Shown: positions 22,651 to 35,727, counted from the stretch's first letter. The stretch: DNA of 64,000 nt from Pohlia nutans (GCA_022496805.1 CM040094.1:13539501-13603500); one strand, 5' to 3'. Numbers and translations: made by a program. Notes: generated by a model not told the origin, from the letters alone.

Positions 22651-23897
22651 CGGATGAAAAACTATGGATGAAATTTGTACATCGTCCAAAAATTTGATAC
22701 TCACGCGTTTAACGGTTAATGTAAGAATAGAGGTTTATATTAAATTTTGAAACAAACATAAATTTCAATACTTGGACCATAAATTTTAAAGCAAATCTTT
22801 CATGTTTTGACGATTAATACAGCATGCGCTAAGAGCATGCGTACCCTATGCTTGTATCCACCCTTGACTCAGGAAGTTGGATGTAGTACCATTGTATTTA
22901 ATGTTTTTTTTTTGTTTTTTTTGGAGGCAAATGAGAGAGTTGTCCTTTTGGAAATGATCATATATAGTCATGTTTTTATAGTCCTTCTATAGCTAAATAG
23001 GAAGGGTTGATATCCTAGATTGATGAACAATGATGATTACCCATGTATAATGATTGTGATTGGTTCCCGCACTATATAGAGGGTGATCATACCGGTTAAA
23101 AGGTTTGGTGAAATAGTCAGAGTCTGACACCAAATCTTCAATACCAATATACTACAATGAGGTTAATTGAAGGGAGGAGGGTGAGCATAATCTAATCACA
23201 CTAAATAGTGACGTAGGTTTTAGAGTAGCTACTTCTACGCTTAACCCTTGACCGCCCAACCATGCATATTTTGCATGATGTACAAAATTGAAATCCGTGT
23301 TCTCATCCATCATTCACTTTTTGCATAAAACGTTTTAGGACATGTTAGCTTCTGGATGTGTGATCTGTGAGAGGTTGATAACGCTCTCTTGCTTAATTGT
23401 CGTTTATTGTTTCTTTTATGAATGAATTGTTAACAAATAATGCAATCTTGGAGTCCTTCGGTGAAATTAAGGTAATCAAGTTGTGGATACAATATGCATG
23501 TTAGAGGATGGTTGTTGCAAGGGCTTTGGTACAACATTTGGCATTGAATTTAAGCTTTAGGTTAGATTAGTGTAGAAGGACTAGAGGGAGGAAAAATCTC
23601 CTTAGTGGATTCAAAAAATAGGAATAGGTTTAGTTGCTTGATTTAGAGTTGGATGTTTTATCGTTGGCATTGTGCAATTAACTTTGATATTCATGTTTGT
23701 GTTTGTGACTTGATTGTTTTGGTTTTTCCATTTGACTTCGTGGTGACGTTTGTGAGTTACATTCATTCGTGGAAGTTCTTCAAGATGGAGCGCCGTGGAG
23801 GTTGGAACATCATTCATCCGTTAATACCTTAGATAGAGCCTTTAAGCCTTAGGATTAGGGTGAGCCGCCTCTTTGGCAACTTCTTCTTTTGTACTAA
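22651..23897. other. AT-rich spacer
   Basis: No gene or clear element seen. A CTTAACCCTTGACCGCCCAA end-like sequence occurs at about 23239. Confidence 0.35.
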
Positions 23898-24290
23898 ACC
23901 CTTAAACGTCAAAGCAAGCCCCATGGGCTTAGTATAAAGGAATAATTGGAGAAAAAAGTTTCATTTCTCAACTAAATCAAGCGAGACTTGTTGCGTTGGA
24001 AAGTTACTGAAAAAGCGATCTAGATTCCAAATTTTTGCCCCTTTTGAGAGATTGTGGAATCGTCGGTAAGCAATCAAAGTTATCAAATTGAACAAATTTT
24101 GAAGTTGAGGCAACTGAAGTTCAGCAGTGCCGCAGTGCTACAGTGCAAGCCAGCAGTGCATTGCAGAGCCGTTTTTGGGCCTATTTTTTATTTTTTTATT
24201 TTTTTTATTTATTATTATTATTATTTTTCCCCAAAATAATTAGATTCTTTCCGGGCTGCCCCATTTAGGCCCTCTTGACATTTAAGGGTT
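23898..24290. mobile_element. Probable TTAA-family MITE
   Basis: Left end CCCTTAAACGTCAA and right end TTGACATTTAAGGG are inverted repeats; the right flank is TTAA, the left TAAA. ~390 bp, non-coding. It belongs with the CCC-ended elements at 54876-55817 and 59271-59483. Confidence 0.5.
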
Positions 24291-24639
24291 AAGAGCATGT
24301 TTTCAAGCTTCAAAATCAATCTCTCTCATTGATTATTGATTCATCTTGTTTCTCTTTCTTCTCTCTTTGTGATGGCTAATTGATTGGAGAAAGAAGGCCG
24401 TGGACCTCCTTCTCACTCTTCTTGATCTCCTCCTCCATTGTGTTAGTAGTTGCTTTGAACTCAAATATAATGTGATGTCTTTTGTTAATCTCCGTTGAAG
24501 ATCTCTCGGTCTTTTCTCCATCAGTCTCGTTTCTTGTCCAAGTAGAGTGAGATTTGACATGGTGGTAGATCTCTTGTATAGCTTTCCAATGGTAGTAAGC
24601 AAGCCCAATTCCGAGTTATAGGGAGTGATTCGAAGATTC

Positions 24640-25880
24640 TAGTCTAAAAGTGCTCTTGAGAAATTCAACTACTAATATTACGCAACCAAAAAATCTCCAA
24701 AAATCACTACGCTTAGAGTATTAAGATCCACCAATCACAACAAATTTCATTATTAAATTGTCAATATCTTATTTGTAATCATATTGCAAAAGAGTTTAAA
24801 ATTTTAAGTTTGAAATTTTATACACAAATATAAGCGATAGGCATTGCAAATCCAATCGTATGGATAGAATCTAAAATCCATGATGTACAACCTTTATTCA
24901 TTCATCAAATTGAAGATATCCCTCTTAGTTGTATTCAATAATGCGTTTTTGAAAATCTGCCAAATTTGAAGTAGGTGAGAACCTTTACGGGTTGAAGGTT
25001 TTTATCCATGGGTATAACTTGCTATGTGGCACGCTTTCATCCTTCAACGGCTCTTTCAATATTAAAAACTATCACCCAAATCAAAAAAATGGATAACAAT
25101 TTTCAACTTTAAAAAATCATTCTCACACTTTATAATTTCAAACTAGGAATGGTCTAAACTCATTGTCATGCTTTGTAAGTTCAAATCACCAACAATCAAG
25201 ACCATCTTCATAGTTTATCAATTTTTGGATGCCAACCATCAAAACTCATCAACTAGCGATTGCGTTTTATGATTTAAGACTACCAAAAGTCAAACCTCCA
25301 AACTCGTCTTCATTATTTCTAATGTAGGCTACCGACTTCCACATTTCATTCTATTGATTTGTTATGTGTCCACTTTCATCTTCATTATTTGCGCTTGGAG
25401 GCTACCAACTACATACTACATTTCATTCTCACTATTTGTTATTGGATACTCATCTTTATGCTTTCAATGATGAAAACTCTCCTTCCTCTTGTTAGGAAAT
25501 TGAAAGGAAATGAAACCTCAAAGTACCTACCACATTTGTTCCTTCCTACTCATCCTCCCATAGCAAGATTGGAAGACTCAACATGTAGCATTCTCCCACT
25601 AAAACATAGAAGCACTCAACATACACTAGATTGCCTCCAAAACCCACTCAGTTGTCTTGATATTTTGATTGGGTTGCTTCGCTTTCTCAAGTTGACTTCC
25701 CTCGTACGTTGCCAATTTCTGCAGCACCTTTGGAACCAAATTCTAGACAAATTCATCCACAATGTTTAGTATTGAGGGTACATAATAACTTAACTAAGGG
25801 TTATACGGGGAACATCCCCATTTCAACTGGAGTGTAACCTATTACAAAGAACTAACACTATTATGTTACAATTATAACAT
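24640..25880. repeat. Family L copy and a second dispersed repeat
   Basis: 24640-24980 is a forward L copy ending GGTTGAAGG. 25670-25880 (CAAGTTGACTTCCCTCG, GTTATACGG, CTATTACAA) recurs at 30450-30640. The 136-codon ORF in 25359-25769 is AT-rich and overlaps this repeat; I do not call it a gene. Confidence 0.5.
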
Positions 25881-26111
25881 TGATATTGTCAAACCTCATT
25901 GCATGGCAATGCAAGATTCTCGATACAATTCCCTTTAGTTGACGTTTCTAGGGGCAACGATGATTGTCTTCTTCCGCCATGTAGAAGCTTGTGTTACAAC
26001 AAAATTGGACAAACGATAGACGGGCAAGTGGTCTTGAAAGGAAAGAGCAAACTCCAGCAATGCTCAAGAAAAACTAATGACGACTCTTGCAACCCTCTGC
26101 CATTTACTGAT

Positions 26112-26282
26112 TGGCAAAACAAGCTTCGGTAGTTTGAAATCGGCAAAAGAAGCTTTGGTAGTTTGAAATTGGCAAAAGAAGCTTTGGTAGTTTGAAATCG
26201 GCAAAAGAAGCTTCGGTAGTTTGAAATCAGCAAAAGCTTTGGTAGTTTGAAATTGGCAAAAGAAGCTTCGGTAGTTAGAAAT
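26112..26282. repeat. Minisatellite, ~29-bp unit, about 5.5 copies
   Basis: Unit of the form AAGCTTYGGTAGTTTGAAAT plus YGGCAAAAG; the fourth unit is shortened by 3 bp. Lies ~590 bp upstream of the F-box gene. Confidence 0.85.
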
Positions 26283-26865
26283 TGTGCACGACTCTCAGAT
26301 TCCATTATGCCCGAGACTTCTCTTAACGTCAATCCATGTATTGTTTCCCATGCATGCCTCGGTAGGAGAGTACCTCGTAGAGATGAAACTTCCCTAGCTA
26401 TCGATATGAGATGCACGAGAGCAAACCTGGATTTTCAGAGTCCGACAACCGAGGCTTTGCCCAAAACCTCTATAAGAGCAATTTCTCCATTCTTGTTTCT
26501 CCATTCTTGATTGCATTCCGATCCTCTCAGTGCTTTGCTTTAGTTATTGCTTTCGTATATGTGGAGTGAATAGTTTTCCTCTCGGAGTTTCAAGATTGCA
26601 TTGGCCACAGATTGAGGGTGTCTTTTCTCCTTCAAGGTCACTTGCACCAACGTACTATTGATTTTATTAGAGCATCGGTCTTCTCCTTAAAACAAGTTTG
26701 CATACGATACATGTTACTTTTCTCTTGCGCTTGCTACTAAGACCTAGCATTCCCTAGTACGTGGGTCTATGCCATTGTAGTACTACCGCACGCACTCTAC
26801 AATGTCCAATTGCGAGTCGTTTTAACGGGCTTTTGCATTTCTTTTGACGTGCAGAGATACACATT

Positions 26866-28366
26866 ATGTCTACCATGGACGTGATCATGACTGACAGATC
26901 TGAGGAGCATACTCATTCAGAACACGACTTACACAATGTGACGGACAGTGCTTTGGACGAGTATCCCCACCCTCACGGCCTGCGAGATCGCACAACAAAG
27001 TACGGTGAGCAAATCGTGGGCAGCGTGGGTATCAAAACACAAACATTTCATCGTACAGGCTCCGCAACGCAACGTCACCCGCGATTGGTACTTCCCACTC
27101 TTGGCCAAGAATCTCACCAACTATCAACTAATCCCGCCGCCCTCATGGTCATGGATTGGACTGTGGCATGAAACGGCAGATCACTCGGCCGACACGGTCC
27201 ACTCCCTTCCTCTCCTCGTCCATCAGTGGACCCGTTTGAGCCGCCCTCGCAGTGACATCATTGCATGCTCAGGTAGCCTACTCCTCATCAAGCTCCACAC
27301 CCAGGTCTATAGCGACTTCTCCTACGGGTTTTGGATGCCTCTTTTGGTTTGCAATCCTTTTACGAAAGAATGCAGGGAACTTCCAGGAGCTACGAATGTC
27401 GCGGCGTCGTCTATTTGGTTTTATGGCCGCGTCCAAGCACAAATGGTGGTGGACGAAGAGTCAAACTCCTACAAAGTCATTCTCCTTTTTCCCTTTTGTG
27501 TTTGTGTGTACGAATCGACGTCGAACAAATGGACATGTAATGCATTTCGTCAATGTGGTCCATGGGGGAACCGATCGCTTCTTGTCGAAAGTTGGAACTA
27601 CGTTTGTGCAAGCGCATGGGCCGGTGGGCGTTTCTACGTAGTAGACACACACTTAGCTAGACCGCTCGCCGACATGCCGGACCCGAGGGCGCACTTAGTT
27701 CATGTTCATGCCGGGTACCTGAGAATCTTTAAAATCAAGGTTGAAACTGGCACGTGGATAGAGTTACGATTTCCTCTTGAGAAATCGTATATGAACTTCC
27801 CGCACGTCGAGAATCGAACTCCTTGGTTCCGTAAAAACCTCGATCTTTTGAGCTACGAATTTGATAGAGAGATCCTCAAGTACTTGAATCTGGTGGAGTG
27901 CATGGGTGACTTGTACGCGATCGTTCCGGCACGGCTCGATGAAATCCTGCAAGATCAATGAGCAAATGGTCGTCATCACGGTTGTGAATTTTGTTTGCAA
28001 TTGCATAGGTTGAAGTATATCAACAAGGGCGTGGAATTGATGCCCTTGATGTTCCATATATTCCAGATTCATCAGGGAGCCATCGTGCCACATACACGAT
28101 TGCGCATGGAAATCCCTCAGGCCAGGAAGGATATTCGGTTTTGCAGACAATATTTGTTGCGGTTGACGACCCAAGATTATCAACCGTTGAAGAATTGGTT
28201 CAGCTGCACGGCAGTGGAGAGCGTGGTCTGGGTAGCGGTGGAGCATGACTACGTGTTGCAATATGATGTTGAGTCGAGGGAGTCCAAGACGCACATCATC
28301 AATGTGAACCAAGATGACGATCATCTAGGATTTGCGTACAGGCCCAGTTTGCATATGAAGTCCTAA
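26866..28366 (+). pseudogene. F-box protein with kelch/galactose-oxidase-like C-terminus, frame broken
   Basis: F-box proteins are substrate adaptors of SCF ubiquitin ligases. ATG 26866 opens a frame (MSTMDVIMTDRSEE) that gives way, near 26942-26960, to a different frame carrying the F-box core VLWTSIPTLTACEIAQQ then VSKSWAAWVSK. The long second segment has the F-box-associated signature LLVCNPFTKECRELPG. It meets TGA 27959-27961; a third frame (EQMVVITVVNFVCNCIG) fills about 27960-28010, and the earlier frame resumes with KYINKGVELMPLMF and FSCTAVESVVWVAVEHDYVL, stopping at 28364-28366. The sequence across each break reads as one protein, so I infer three small indels, either decay or sequence error. 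No intron of plausible size explains them. Confidence 0.65.
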
Positions 28367-29727
28367 AGAACACGGTTGTCATGAACTTTCAAGACGTCGT
28401 AGTACATTGATTGTCTAATATTACGTGGATCAACTATATTGTACATATTGAATAAAATCTGCTTGAGTATCAAGAATCTTTTGGAATGTTTAATGTGTAT
28501 TTTGAGAATATGCGTGTTTGACTTATAATGGGTGTACTCGTGTGGCGCATTTGATGTGATGTTTGACACTTTGTTTAGTGGTCGAGTAAGACATGCAATC
28601 TTTGTGAATCATTAATTCATAAGAGGGGGGTTAGAGCTTGGGACTCTTGTTTTGCAAAAAGGATTTTTTTTTTGAAAAGGACCTATTGAAAACACAATGC
28701 GAGGACTAGTATTTTGGTACGTGAGCGACGTTGAACCAAATTTATAAAGTGTGGGAGAAATCTTGTAGGAGAATGTGACACCCCGTAATGAAATGTGGTA
28801 TGCTTGGGTCCATCCTAGTGGCCATGTGAATATGTGATGTTGCACGTCTAGTCAGTTTGGATATATAGCTTTGTTGCAATTAAGTCTTTGTATTAGTTGA
28901 AATGACAAATTTTGTAGAAATGAGCACTTTTGGAGGCACCCACACAAAGCTTGATTCTTATATTTTTTGCGGCTTTTCTCTTATCTTCTTTTGAATTTTT
29001 ATGCTTGGATGCTTATATTTTTATTTTCTTTTGTTGTTAGCTATTATTATTTGAAGTTATATAAATTTTGCAAATAATTCTATTGCTGAATTAGCCTTTG
29101 TGTGAGGTTCATGTGTGAAAAAATGAGAAGAGCATCGAGAATTTTAATTTGGTTTATTCTTATAGAAAAAACGGTCAAAAAGAAGATTGGAGTAGGGAAT
29201 ATCCGTAACATAATACAATGAACACGATTGGAAATTTTCAAATAGATTCTATGGTTATTTTTAAGAGATTCCCAAAGACTCCAAAGTAATACATAATATG
29301 ATGAAAAGACTCCAAGGTTTTGAAAAGATTCCATTTAAATAAATATTATAATTTTTGGTTATTATTATATATTTATAATGGCTTAGTAATGGAAGATGTT
29401 TTAGATCTATAGATCTATATTGTTTATGCCTTAGCAAGAGACACCCCTATCATTGGTTTGGAAGTTCTTATACGCACTACAAACGATTGAAATCAAAGGC
29501 AATGTCTCTTGATATTTTATAATTAGTTCATGAATGATCTTTTGAAAGTATGAGTTACACCATTGGAAGGATACAAAAGTAATAGTTTCCAAAAGAAGAG
29601 TTATTTATGAAACAATGTTAAAATTGGATATGTGACATTGTGGTGACTTGGCTTAATACATCAACAACCACATTGTGGTCTCGTGGGACATTAAGGGTTA
29701 AGGGGTTTATAGTTAAGCACGACGGCA
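28367..29727. repeat. Spacer with family M copy
   Basis: 28960-29390 is an M-family copy (see 21225-21800). 28367-28960 and 29390-29727 show no gene; 29680-29700 has GGGACATTAAGGGTTAAGG, a TTAA-element-like end. Confidence 0.5.
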
Positions 29728-29976
29728 GTTCATTATCATTCCTAGTGAAGCAATTCACTATCATTCTGGTGAAGCAATTCATTATCATTCTTGTTGAAGC
29801 AATTCAATATCATTCCTGGTGAAGCAATTCAATATCATTCCTGGTGAAGCAATTCTTTATCATTCCTGGTGAAGCAATTCATTATCATTCCTTGTAAAGC
29901 AATTCATTATCATTCCTAGTGAAGCAATTCATTATCATTCCTCGTGAAGCAATTCATTATCATTCCTGGTGAAGCA
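29728..29976. repeat. Minisatellite, 24-bp unit, about 10 copies
   Basis: Unit GTGAAGCAATTCATTATCAT plus TCCT, with point variants in most copies and one unit a base short. The array starts in mid-unit at 29728 and ends at GTGAAGCATAGCC. Confidence 0.9.
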
Positions 29977-30131
29977 TAGCCAGCTTTTTGCAGGATTCTC
30001 TCTAAAATAAAGTTGCAGATATGAAGAGTTGGGAGCTCAAGCACCCCTCAAAGAAAATGTTGGTGCTCAGGCATGGCATGGCATGTGGCCGCAGCTTATA
30101 TAACCGTAATGACATGAGAAGCATTTGAACG

Positions 30132-30326
30132 CACTAGTAGTAGACCTGTCGTTTTTCATTCTCCACTTTGTGAAAACAATGAATAGTACCATTATATTAT
30201 ATCTATTTTTCTGTCTTCTTGTGACCAAAATTACTCACCAACATTGACAACAACCCATGTGCCTAGCACGGCTTCATTTCTTTTTCATTTATAGTAAGTG
30301 AAAAATGACACATTTCCTACGAGATG
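30132..30326. mobile_element. CACTA-type MITE (relative of 11403)
   Basis: Begins CACTAGTAGTAGACCTGTCG and ends near ATTTCCTACGAGATG; the interior aligns with 11640-11813, 63187-63376 and (reversed) 62218-62411, sharing CTTGTGACCAAAA and CATGTGCCTAGC-type blocks. Confidence 0.65.
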
Positions 30327-30449
30327 GGCAGTGATGGTGAGTAGTTCCTCCGGCTCACTGCCGTACCGTTCACTTTTATCATGTGTGATGTATGTTCGTT
30401 TCCGTGACAATAGAGTAGGTTGGGAGTTCGAATTAGTGGGCTTTCTGGG

Positions 30450-31215
30450 ACTGTGCTTCGACTTCTCAAGTTGACTTCCCTCGTTCGTTGCCAATTTCTT
30501 TCGAACCAACTTGAAAAAATTATCCACAACGCTTAGCACTAAAGGTACAAAATAAATTAAGAGTTATACGGAGAATATTCCCATTCGAACTAGGGTGTCA
30601 TCTATTACAAGCACTCGCACTATAATATTACAATTAGTGTGATTGGCACAATCATCTCTCTATTCGGGTAGGTCCAGTGTCCTAAAGGACCAACCATCCA
30701 TATTTTGAACGATGTACACATTTCATCCACATTTTCTCATCCATTTTTCACTTTTTGCAGGAAAAAGAAATATAACAAAATTTTATGGTAAGATAGCTCC
30801 ATGCATTAGAAGGGAAATGATTTGTGAAATTTTTATGCCTCTTTTCATGTAGGAGTGATTCACTAAAAATTTCAAAGATTTTAGTGTAAATGTGCTCTTG
30901 AAAAAGTAAACTCATAAAATTAAGCAACCAAAAAATCTCCAAAAAACACTACATTTAGAGTATTACATTTCAACCTATCACAACAAATTTCATTCATATA
31001 TTGTCAATATCTTATTCGCGATTGAGTTTCAAGTAATTTTGAATTACTAGTTTCTAATTTTATACAAAATATTGGTGATAACAATGGCATATCTAATCGT
31101 ATGGATAGAGCCTAAAGTTTATGACGTACAACCCCGTACAACGTATATTCATAGTTGCATTTTATGATATGGTTTTGCAAAACTGCCAAATTTGGAGAGG
31201 AATGAATATTTTAGG
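30450..31215. repeat. Dispersed repeats (25670-type and family L)
   Basis: 30450-30640 matches 25670-25880; 30745-31215 is a forward L copy (TATGGATAGAGCC, CACTACATTTAGAGTATTAC). Non-coding. 31216-31600 shows nothing further. Confidence 0.55.
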
Positions 31216-31600
31216 TTCAAGAAAAACGTAACCCATTTACCGCAAATGACATCTCAAACCAATGGCTTCTATTCCCACATTGGATCATATACGTTACCAG
31301 AGCCCAACTTTTAGCCTTTCTACTTTGAAAAACTCTCTTTGTAGCATTTTTCACTACTGGGAAGGACCCCTCCCATCACCCAAAAGAAATGTTGAGAGTT
31401 GAGAGGATAGGTCTTTAGTAAGTCTGTGGAAGATGAAGATGGTAATTTGTTTGGATTGGAAAAAGATTGTTAATGTGTACAAAGCACGGTACAAAGAATC
31501 AGACATGATTGACACAAACATTTGGAATGTGAAAGCATAGGAATGGAACACGAAGGGGCAACTACTAATACATACTTAGTCTATTGTAATTTCCATATGA

Positions 31601-32485
31601 ACACGCAATTCGCTATTTATGCACTTGGTCAAGTGCGCTCATTTCATAAACATATTTGACTTTAAAAAAAACCGGTTAAAAAGTTCTCTAAAAAACATCA
31701 ATGTTGTCTTTCTACAATCAATTAAATTGTAAATAAATAATTATTTTAATTATTTTTTATTCTTATCTTTATCTTTTATTTTATCTTTTATTTTATCTTT
31801 TCTTTTTCAACTTGATTTCTTTCTTGTTTTCTTTCTTGTCTCCCTCTTGTCTTTCTTTTGTCTTTCTTCTTGTCTTCCTTTTTGTCTTCTTTGTTTTTTT
31901 TTTCTTCTACTTTTTCTTCAGTTATGGCCACTGAACCCTAAACAATGGGAGCAAATCCAAAAAAAAGAAAAAAAAGTAAAAGTAAAAAAAGTATTTAAAA
32001 AAAAAAAAAAAAAAAGACTTTTTTGACTTTTTTTGACTTTTTTCAAAATTTACCATTTTTAGCCTCCGGGTGCGCGGCCGCGCACCCAAAGACCCTCCCA
32101 TCTCCCTCTCATCTTCTTCCCCTCTCCTCACATATATAGAGGAGAGGAGAGGGAAGGGAGAGGGAGTGGGAGAGTGATGAGAAAGACCCTCTCCTCTCCC
32201 CTATATATATGAGGAGAGGGGAGGGAGATGGAGAGGAGATGAACGTAAAGAGGGAAATGTAGATGGATAGGGAGATGTAGAGGGAGATGAAGATGTAGAA
32301 GGAGATTGAAGGGTCTTTGGGTGCGCGGCCGCGCACCCAAAGGCTAAAACTAGTAAAATTTGAAAAAAGTCAAAAAAAGTCTTTTATTATTATTATTATT
32401 ATTTATTATTTATATTTATTATTTTTTTGGCGGCTGCCATTTAGGGTTTAGTAGCACCCCACGGCCAACCAAAAGAAGAAAAAAA

Positions 32486-32518
<33 letters not shown>

Positions 32519-32989
32519 GCGGCTGCCATTTAGGATTCAGCAACACCCCATGGCCAACCCAACCAAAAAGAAAAAAAAAAAAAAAAACTTCTTTTTACTT
32601 TTTTTACTTTTACTTTTTTTTCTTTTTTTTTCTGATTCGCTCCCATTGTTTAGGGTTTAGTGGCCACAACTGAAGAAAAAGTAGAAGAAAAAAAAGACAA
32701 GGAAGACAAACAGGAAGACAAGAAGAAAGACAATAGAAAGACAAGAGGGAGACAAGAAAGAAGACAAGAAAGAAATCAAGTTGAAAAAGAAAGATAAAAG
32801 AAAATATAAAAGTAAAGATAAAGATAAGAATAAAAAATAATTAAAATAATTATTTGTTTACAATGTAAGGGATTGAAGAAAGACAATAATCGTCGTTTTT
32901 TAAAAAAAAAAGTTAGACAAAAAAATTATGCGCCCGAGGGCCAAGTGCATGATTATATGGCCAAGTGCGTAAATAGCGAATTGTGTGTT
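31601..32989. mobile_element. ~1.4-kb fold-back element with two GC-rich palindromes
   Basis: Arms pair over several hundred bases: left ACACGCAATTCGCTATTTA and right TAAATAGCGAATTGTGTGT, then AATAATTATTTTAATTATTT near 31735 and its complement near 32855, then purine/pyrimidine-rich runs. At the centre two identical copies of GGGTGCGCGGCCGCGCACCC (32068-32087 and 32319-32338) flank a 231-bp segment of smaller palindromes (GGAGAGG / CCTCTCC with TATATA). The right arm contains a duplicated GGCGGCTGCCATTTAGG block (32429, 32516). ORFs here are low-complexity artefacts. Confidence 0.75.
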
Positions 32990-33664
32990 TATGGTGGCCC
33001 TATCTCTTAAGAAACCATGACATCTTCATCCTATCAACTAAGTTAAGTTACCAAGTGACTCTAAATCCCCATTTGACATTAATGCAAGAGGGAAAAATAT
33101 GCCTCCTATTTTGTGCATGTAGGGGTCCACCTTAATAAATAACCCCCTCTTCCACGGGTTCAAAGTTCCCAAGGAGGTCCTCGTTGACTAATTTGGTGCC
33201 ATTGACTCTGAATTGGCAAAAAAATTGCCAATTTAGAAAGACATTAGGGTGCCCAAAATGAAAATTTTATAAAAATAAAAGTAACTCACTATAATTAGTG
33301 AGGTTTCACGAATATTCTCATATTTATTCTTGAAATCAATTTTGAGCATCTTATATTACTGTGATTCATTTATAAAAATTACTTTCTAAGATTTATCTCG
33401 TCTCTATATTTTTGTTCACAACATTGTAATTTTCTGGAAGTAAACTCCTTAAGTAGCTGATACAACATGACTTCAATCTGTAAACATTGTTTGTGTGACT
33501 AAGGTGAGACCATCTAATAATTGATTAGGCCACAACCCGGCGGGGAAGTGCACTTAAAATTAAGATTGTGAAAGTCAACCATGTGAGTGCATTTTGATAG
33601 CATTTCCTCTACAATACTTGACCATGAAATAGTTTTTAAATTAAATTTTCTTAGGTGCTAAATC

Positions 33665-33665
<1 letters not shown>

Positions 33666-33703
<38 letters not shown>
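33666..33703. repeat. (TA)n microsatellite
   Basis: About 19 uninterrupted TA dinucleotides in AT-rich spacer. The surrounding 32990-33980 has no gene seen. Confidence 0.95.
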
Positions 33704-33705
<2 letters not shown>

Positions 33706-33979
33706 CATTTGGTATAAATTTTAAGACCAATTTTTAAAAATATTATTAAAAAATGATAGAAGTTTGAACTAAAATAATTATTTCAATTAATGTTTTTACA
33801 AATGTTTATAGTGAATAATTCAAAAAATATGTTACAAATATATTGTGCATAATCTTCAAGTTATATGAGTTATTATACAATGAAATATTAAATATCAATT
33901 GAAATGTCATTAAAATCTTACTCAATGTTTTTGTTTCAAAAGACTTCCATACTTGTTTTATATTTCAATCTTCACACTG

Positions 33980-34520
33980 CAACTCTTTAACTCAATCACC
34001 ATTAGTTTGTGGTAATACACCTTTCTAAATTGAAACCTTCACACCTTGTAATTTTTATTGAACGATTTTTAAGTTGAACAATCAGTACAGTCAATGTGTA
34101 AAACAAGAACATGTCATTGGATAGAGTTGAGCAACATGAGCATGAAAAATGTACACACAATAGATAGAGCTCAATAATGTACACATAATGTGAAAAACAA
34201 GAGCATGTCATGTGGATTGTCATGATTAGAGAACTCTATTGATAATCCTCTATGGACTACTCACATGACCTCATATCCATGATGACCATTGTTTGAAATT
34301 ACATCTCTAATTGAGTTTTACCAACTCTTACCTAAAACAAAGATGAACATGTTCACACCATCTGAACATGAAGCCTAGTGCGAAGTTATAGTGCACCTAT
34401 GTTCAACACTTTGAATACTCATAACTTATTCATATAGACTGCAATTATGGTTGAGTAATGTGGCTCGGATTCCTCTTTCATTTGCCAAAAGGATTCAATG
34501 AAACTAAATTTGAACTAAAG
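33980..34520. repeat. Truncated, diverged R repeat copy
   Basis: Shares CACCATTAGTTTGTGGTAAT, GAGAACTC..ATTGATA and CATTTGCCAAAAGGATTCA in the same order as other R copies. It is cut off at about 34520. Confidence 0.65.
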
Positions 34521-34706
34521 GCCCCTTCACACCTGGCCTTACTGTATGTAAGAGTTGCGGTTTTAAGGTAATACCAACGATAAAAAAGAACTAGCCTGGT
34601 TTCACACTGTACATGTTTGTGCTTGTGGTTTCCGTATTGTACGGGGAGTTATACGTATTGTGCCGTTGAAACATAAGGGGTCTTGTCTATTGGGACAACT
34701 GATGTA

Positions 34707-35727
34707 TAGTAGGGGGACAAAAACTTTGGCGTTTTTGGTTTCGCAGTGAGAAAAAATTCAAGTCTGCCCACTTTGAAAGCCTCTAGAGAGATCAAAAATT
34801 GGTATTTTACCTTGAAATGTTTACCATGAACCTGAAATCAAGTTGTTAGTATGCCTACTAAATTTCAAAGCCAAATAATTCACCAAAAAAAAGTTATTCA
34901 AAATCTACCAATGTAGGTAGCTATAGAAAAAGTTTCACTCCTACCAACTTCGACAACCTCCTGAGAATTGAAAAAAAAATTCCTTACTTTGATTTATTTT
35001 TTGGTAGAAACCAATTTGTGTTAGTAATATATGGTAAAAATCTCAAGTCTAAAAGATTAGTGAAAAAAAAGATATTCCCAATCTATCAACATGTGTAGTT
35101 GTGGGAAACAATGGGGGAAACCATTTCATTGCTACCAACTTTGACTACTATGTTGGTAGATTATGAATAACTTTTTTTGGTGAATCTTTTGGCCTTGAAA
35201 TTTGGCATACATATAATTCACTTAAAGATATTTCTTTGGTAAGACTTTCGTGGTAAAATACCAATTTTTGAGCTCTCGGGAGGCTTTCAAAGTTGGCAGT
35301 ATTCAAAGTTGGTAGGAATGAAATGGTTTCCCCATTGTATCCCACAACTACACATGTTGGTAGATTGTTAATATCTTTTTTTGCATTAATGTTTTGGTCT
35401 TGAAATTTTTACCATATGTTGTTAACATAAAGAGGTTTTTTTTCTGAGAATTTCATGGCAAAAAAAAAAAAATCAATCTTTGGGAGGCTGTCAAAGTTGG
35501 GAGCTGCGAACAACTACCAATGTTGGTAGATTTTGAATAACTTATTTTTGGTGAATTATTTGGCTTTGGAATTTGGTAGACATACTAAAAACTTGATTTC
35601 AGGTTCATGGTAAACATTTCAAGGTAAAATACCAATTTTTGATCTCTTCAGAGGCTTTCAAAATGGGCAGATTTGAATTTTTTCCCACTGCGAAACCAAA
35701 AACACCAAACTTTTTGTCCCCCTACTG
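34707..35727. mobile_element. ~1.0-kb TA-flanked fold-back (Tc1/mariner-like) element
   Basis: Ends TAGTAGGGGGACAAAAA and TTTTTGTCCCCCTACTG with TA at 34705-34706 and 35728-35729. Arms continue inward for several hundred bp (GAGATCAAAAATTGGTATTT against AAATACCAATTTTTGATCTC-type sequence; TTCACCAAAAAAAAGTTATT against its complement). No transposase ORF. The TA target and CAGTAGGGGG-type ends fit the Tc1/mariner/pogo group, by inference. Confidence 0.7.

Noticed and set aside
25359..25769. 136-codon ORF
   Set aside because: AT-rich, overlaps a dispersed repeat also found at 30450-30640 where the frame is broken.
29728..29976. CRISPR-like regular repeat
   Set aside because: Head-to-tail 24-bp units without spacers, so a minisatellite.
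31922..32340. Minus-strand ORFs of Arg/Ser/Leu or Phe runs
   Set aside because: Low-complexity translation of fold-back arms.
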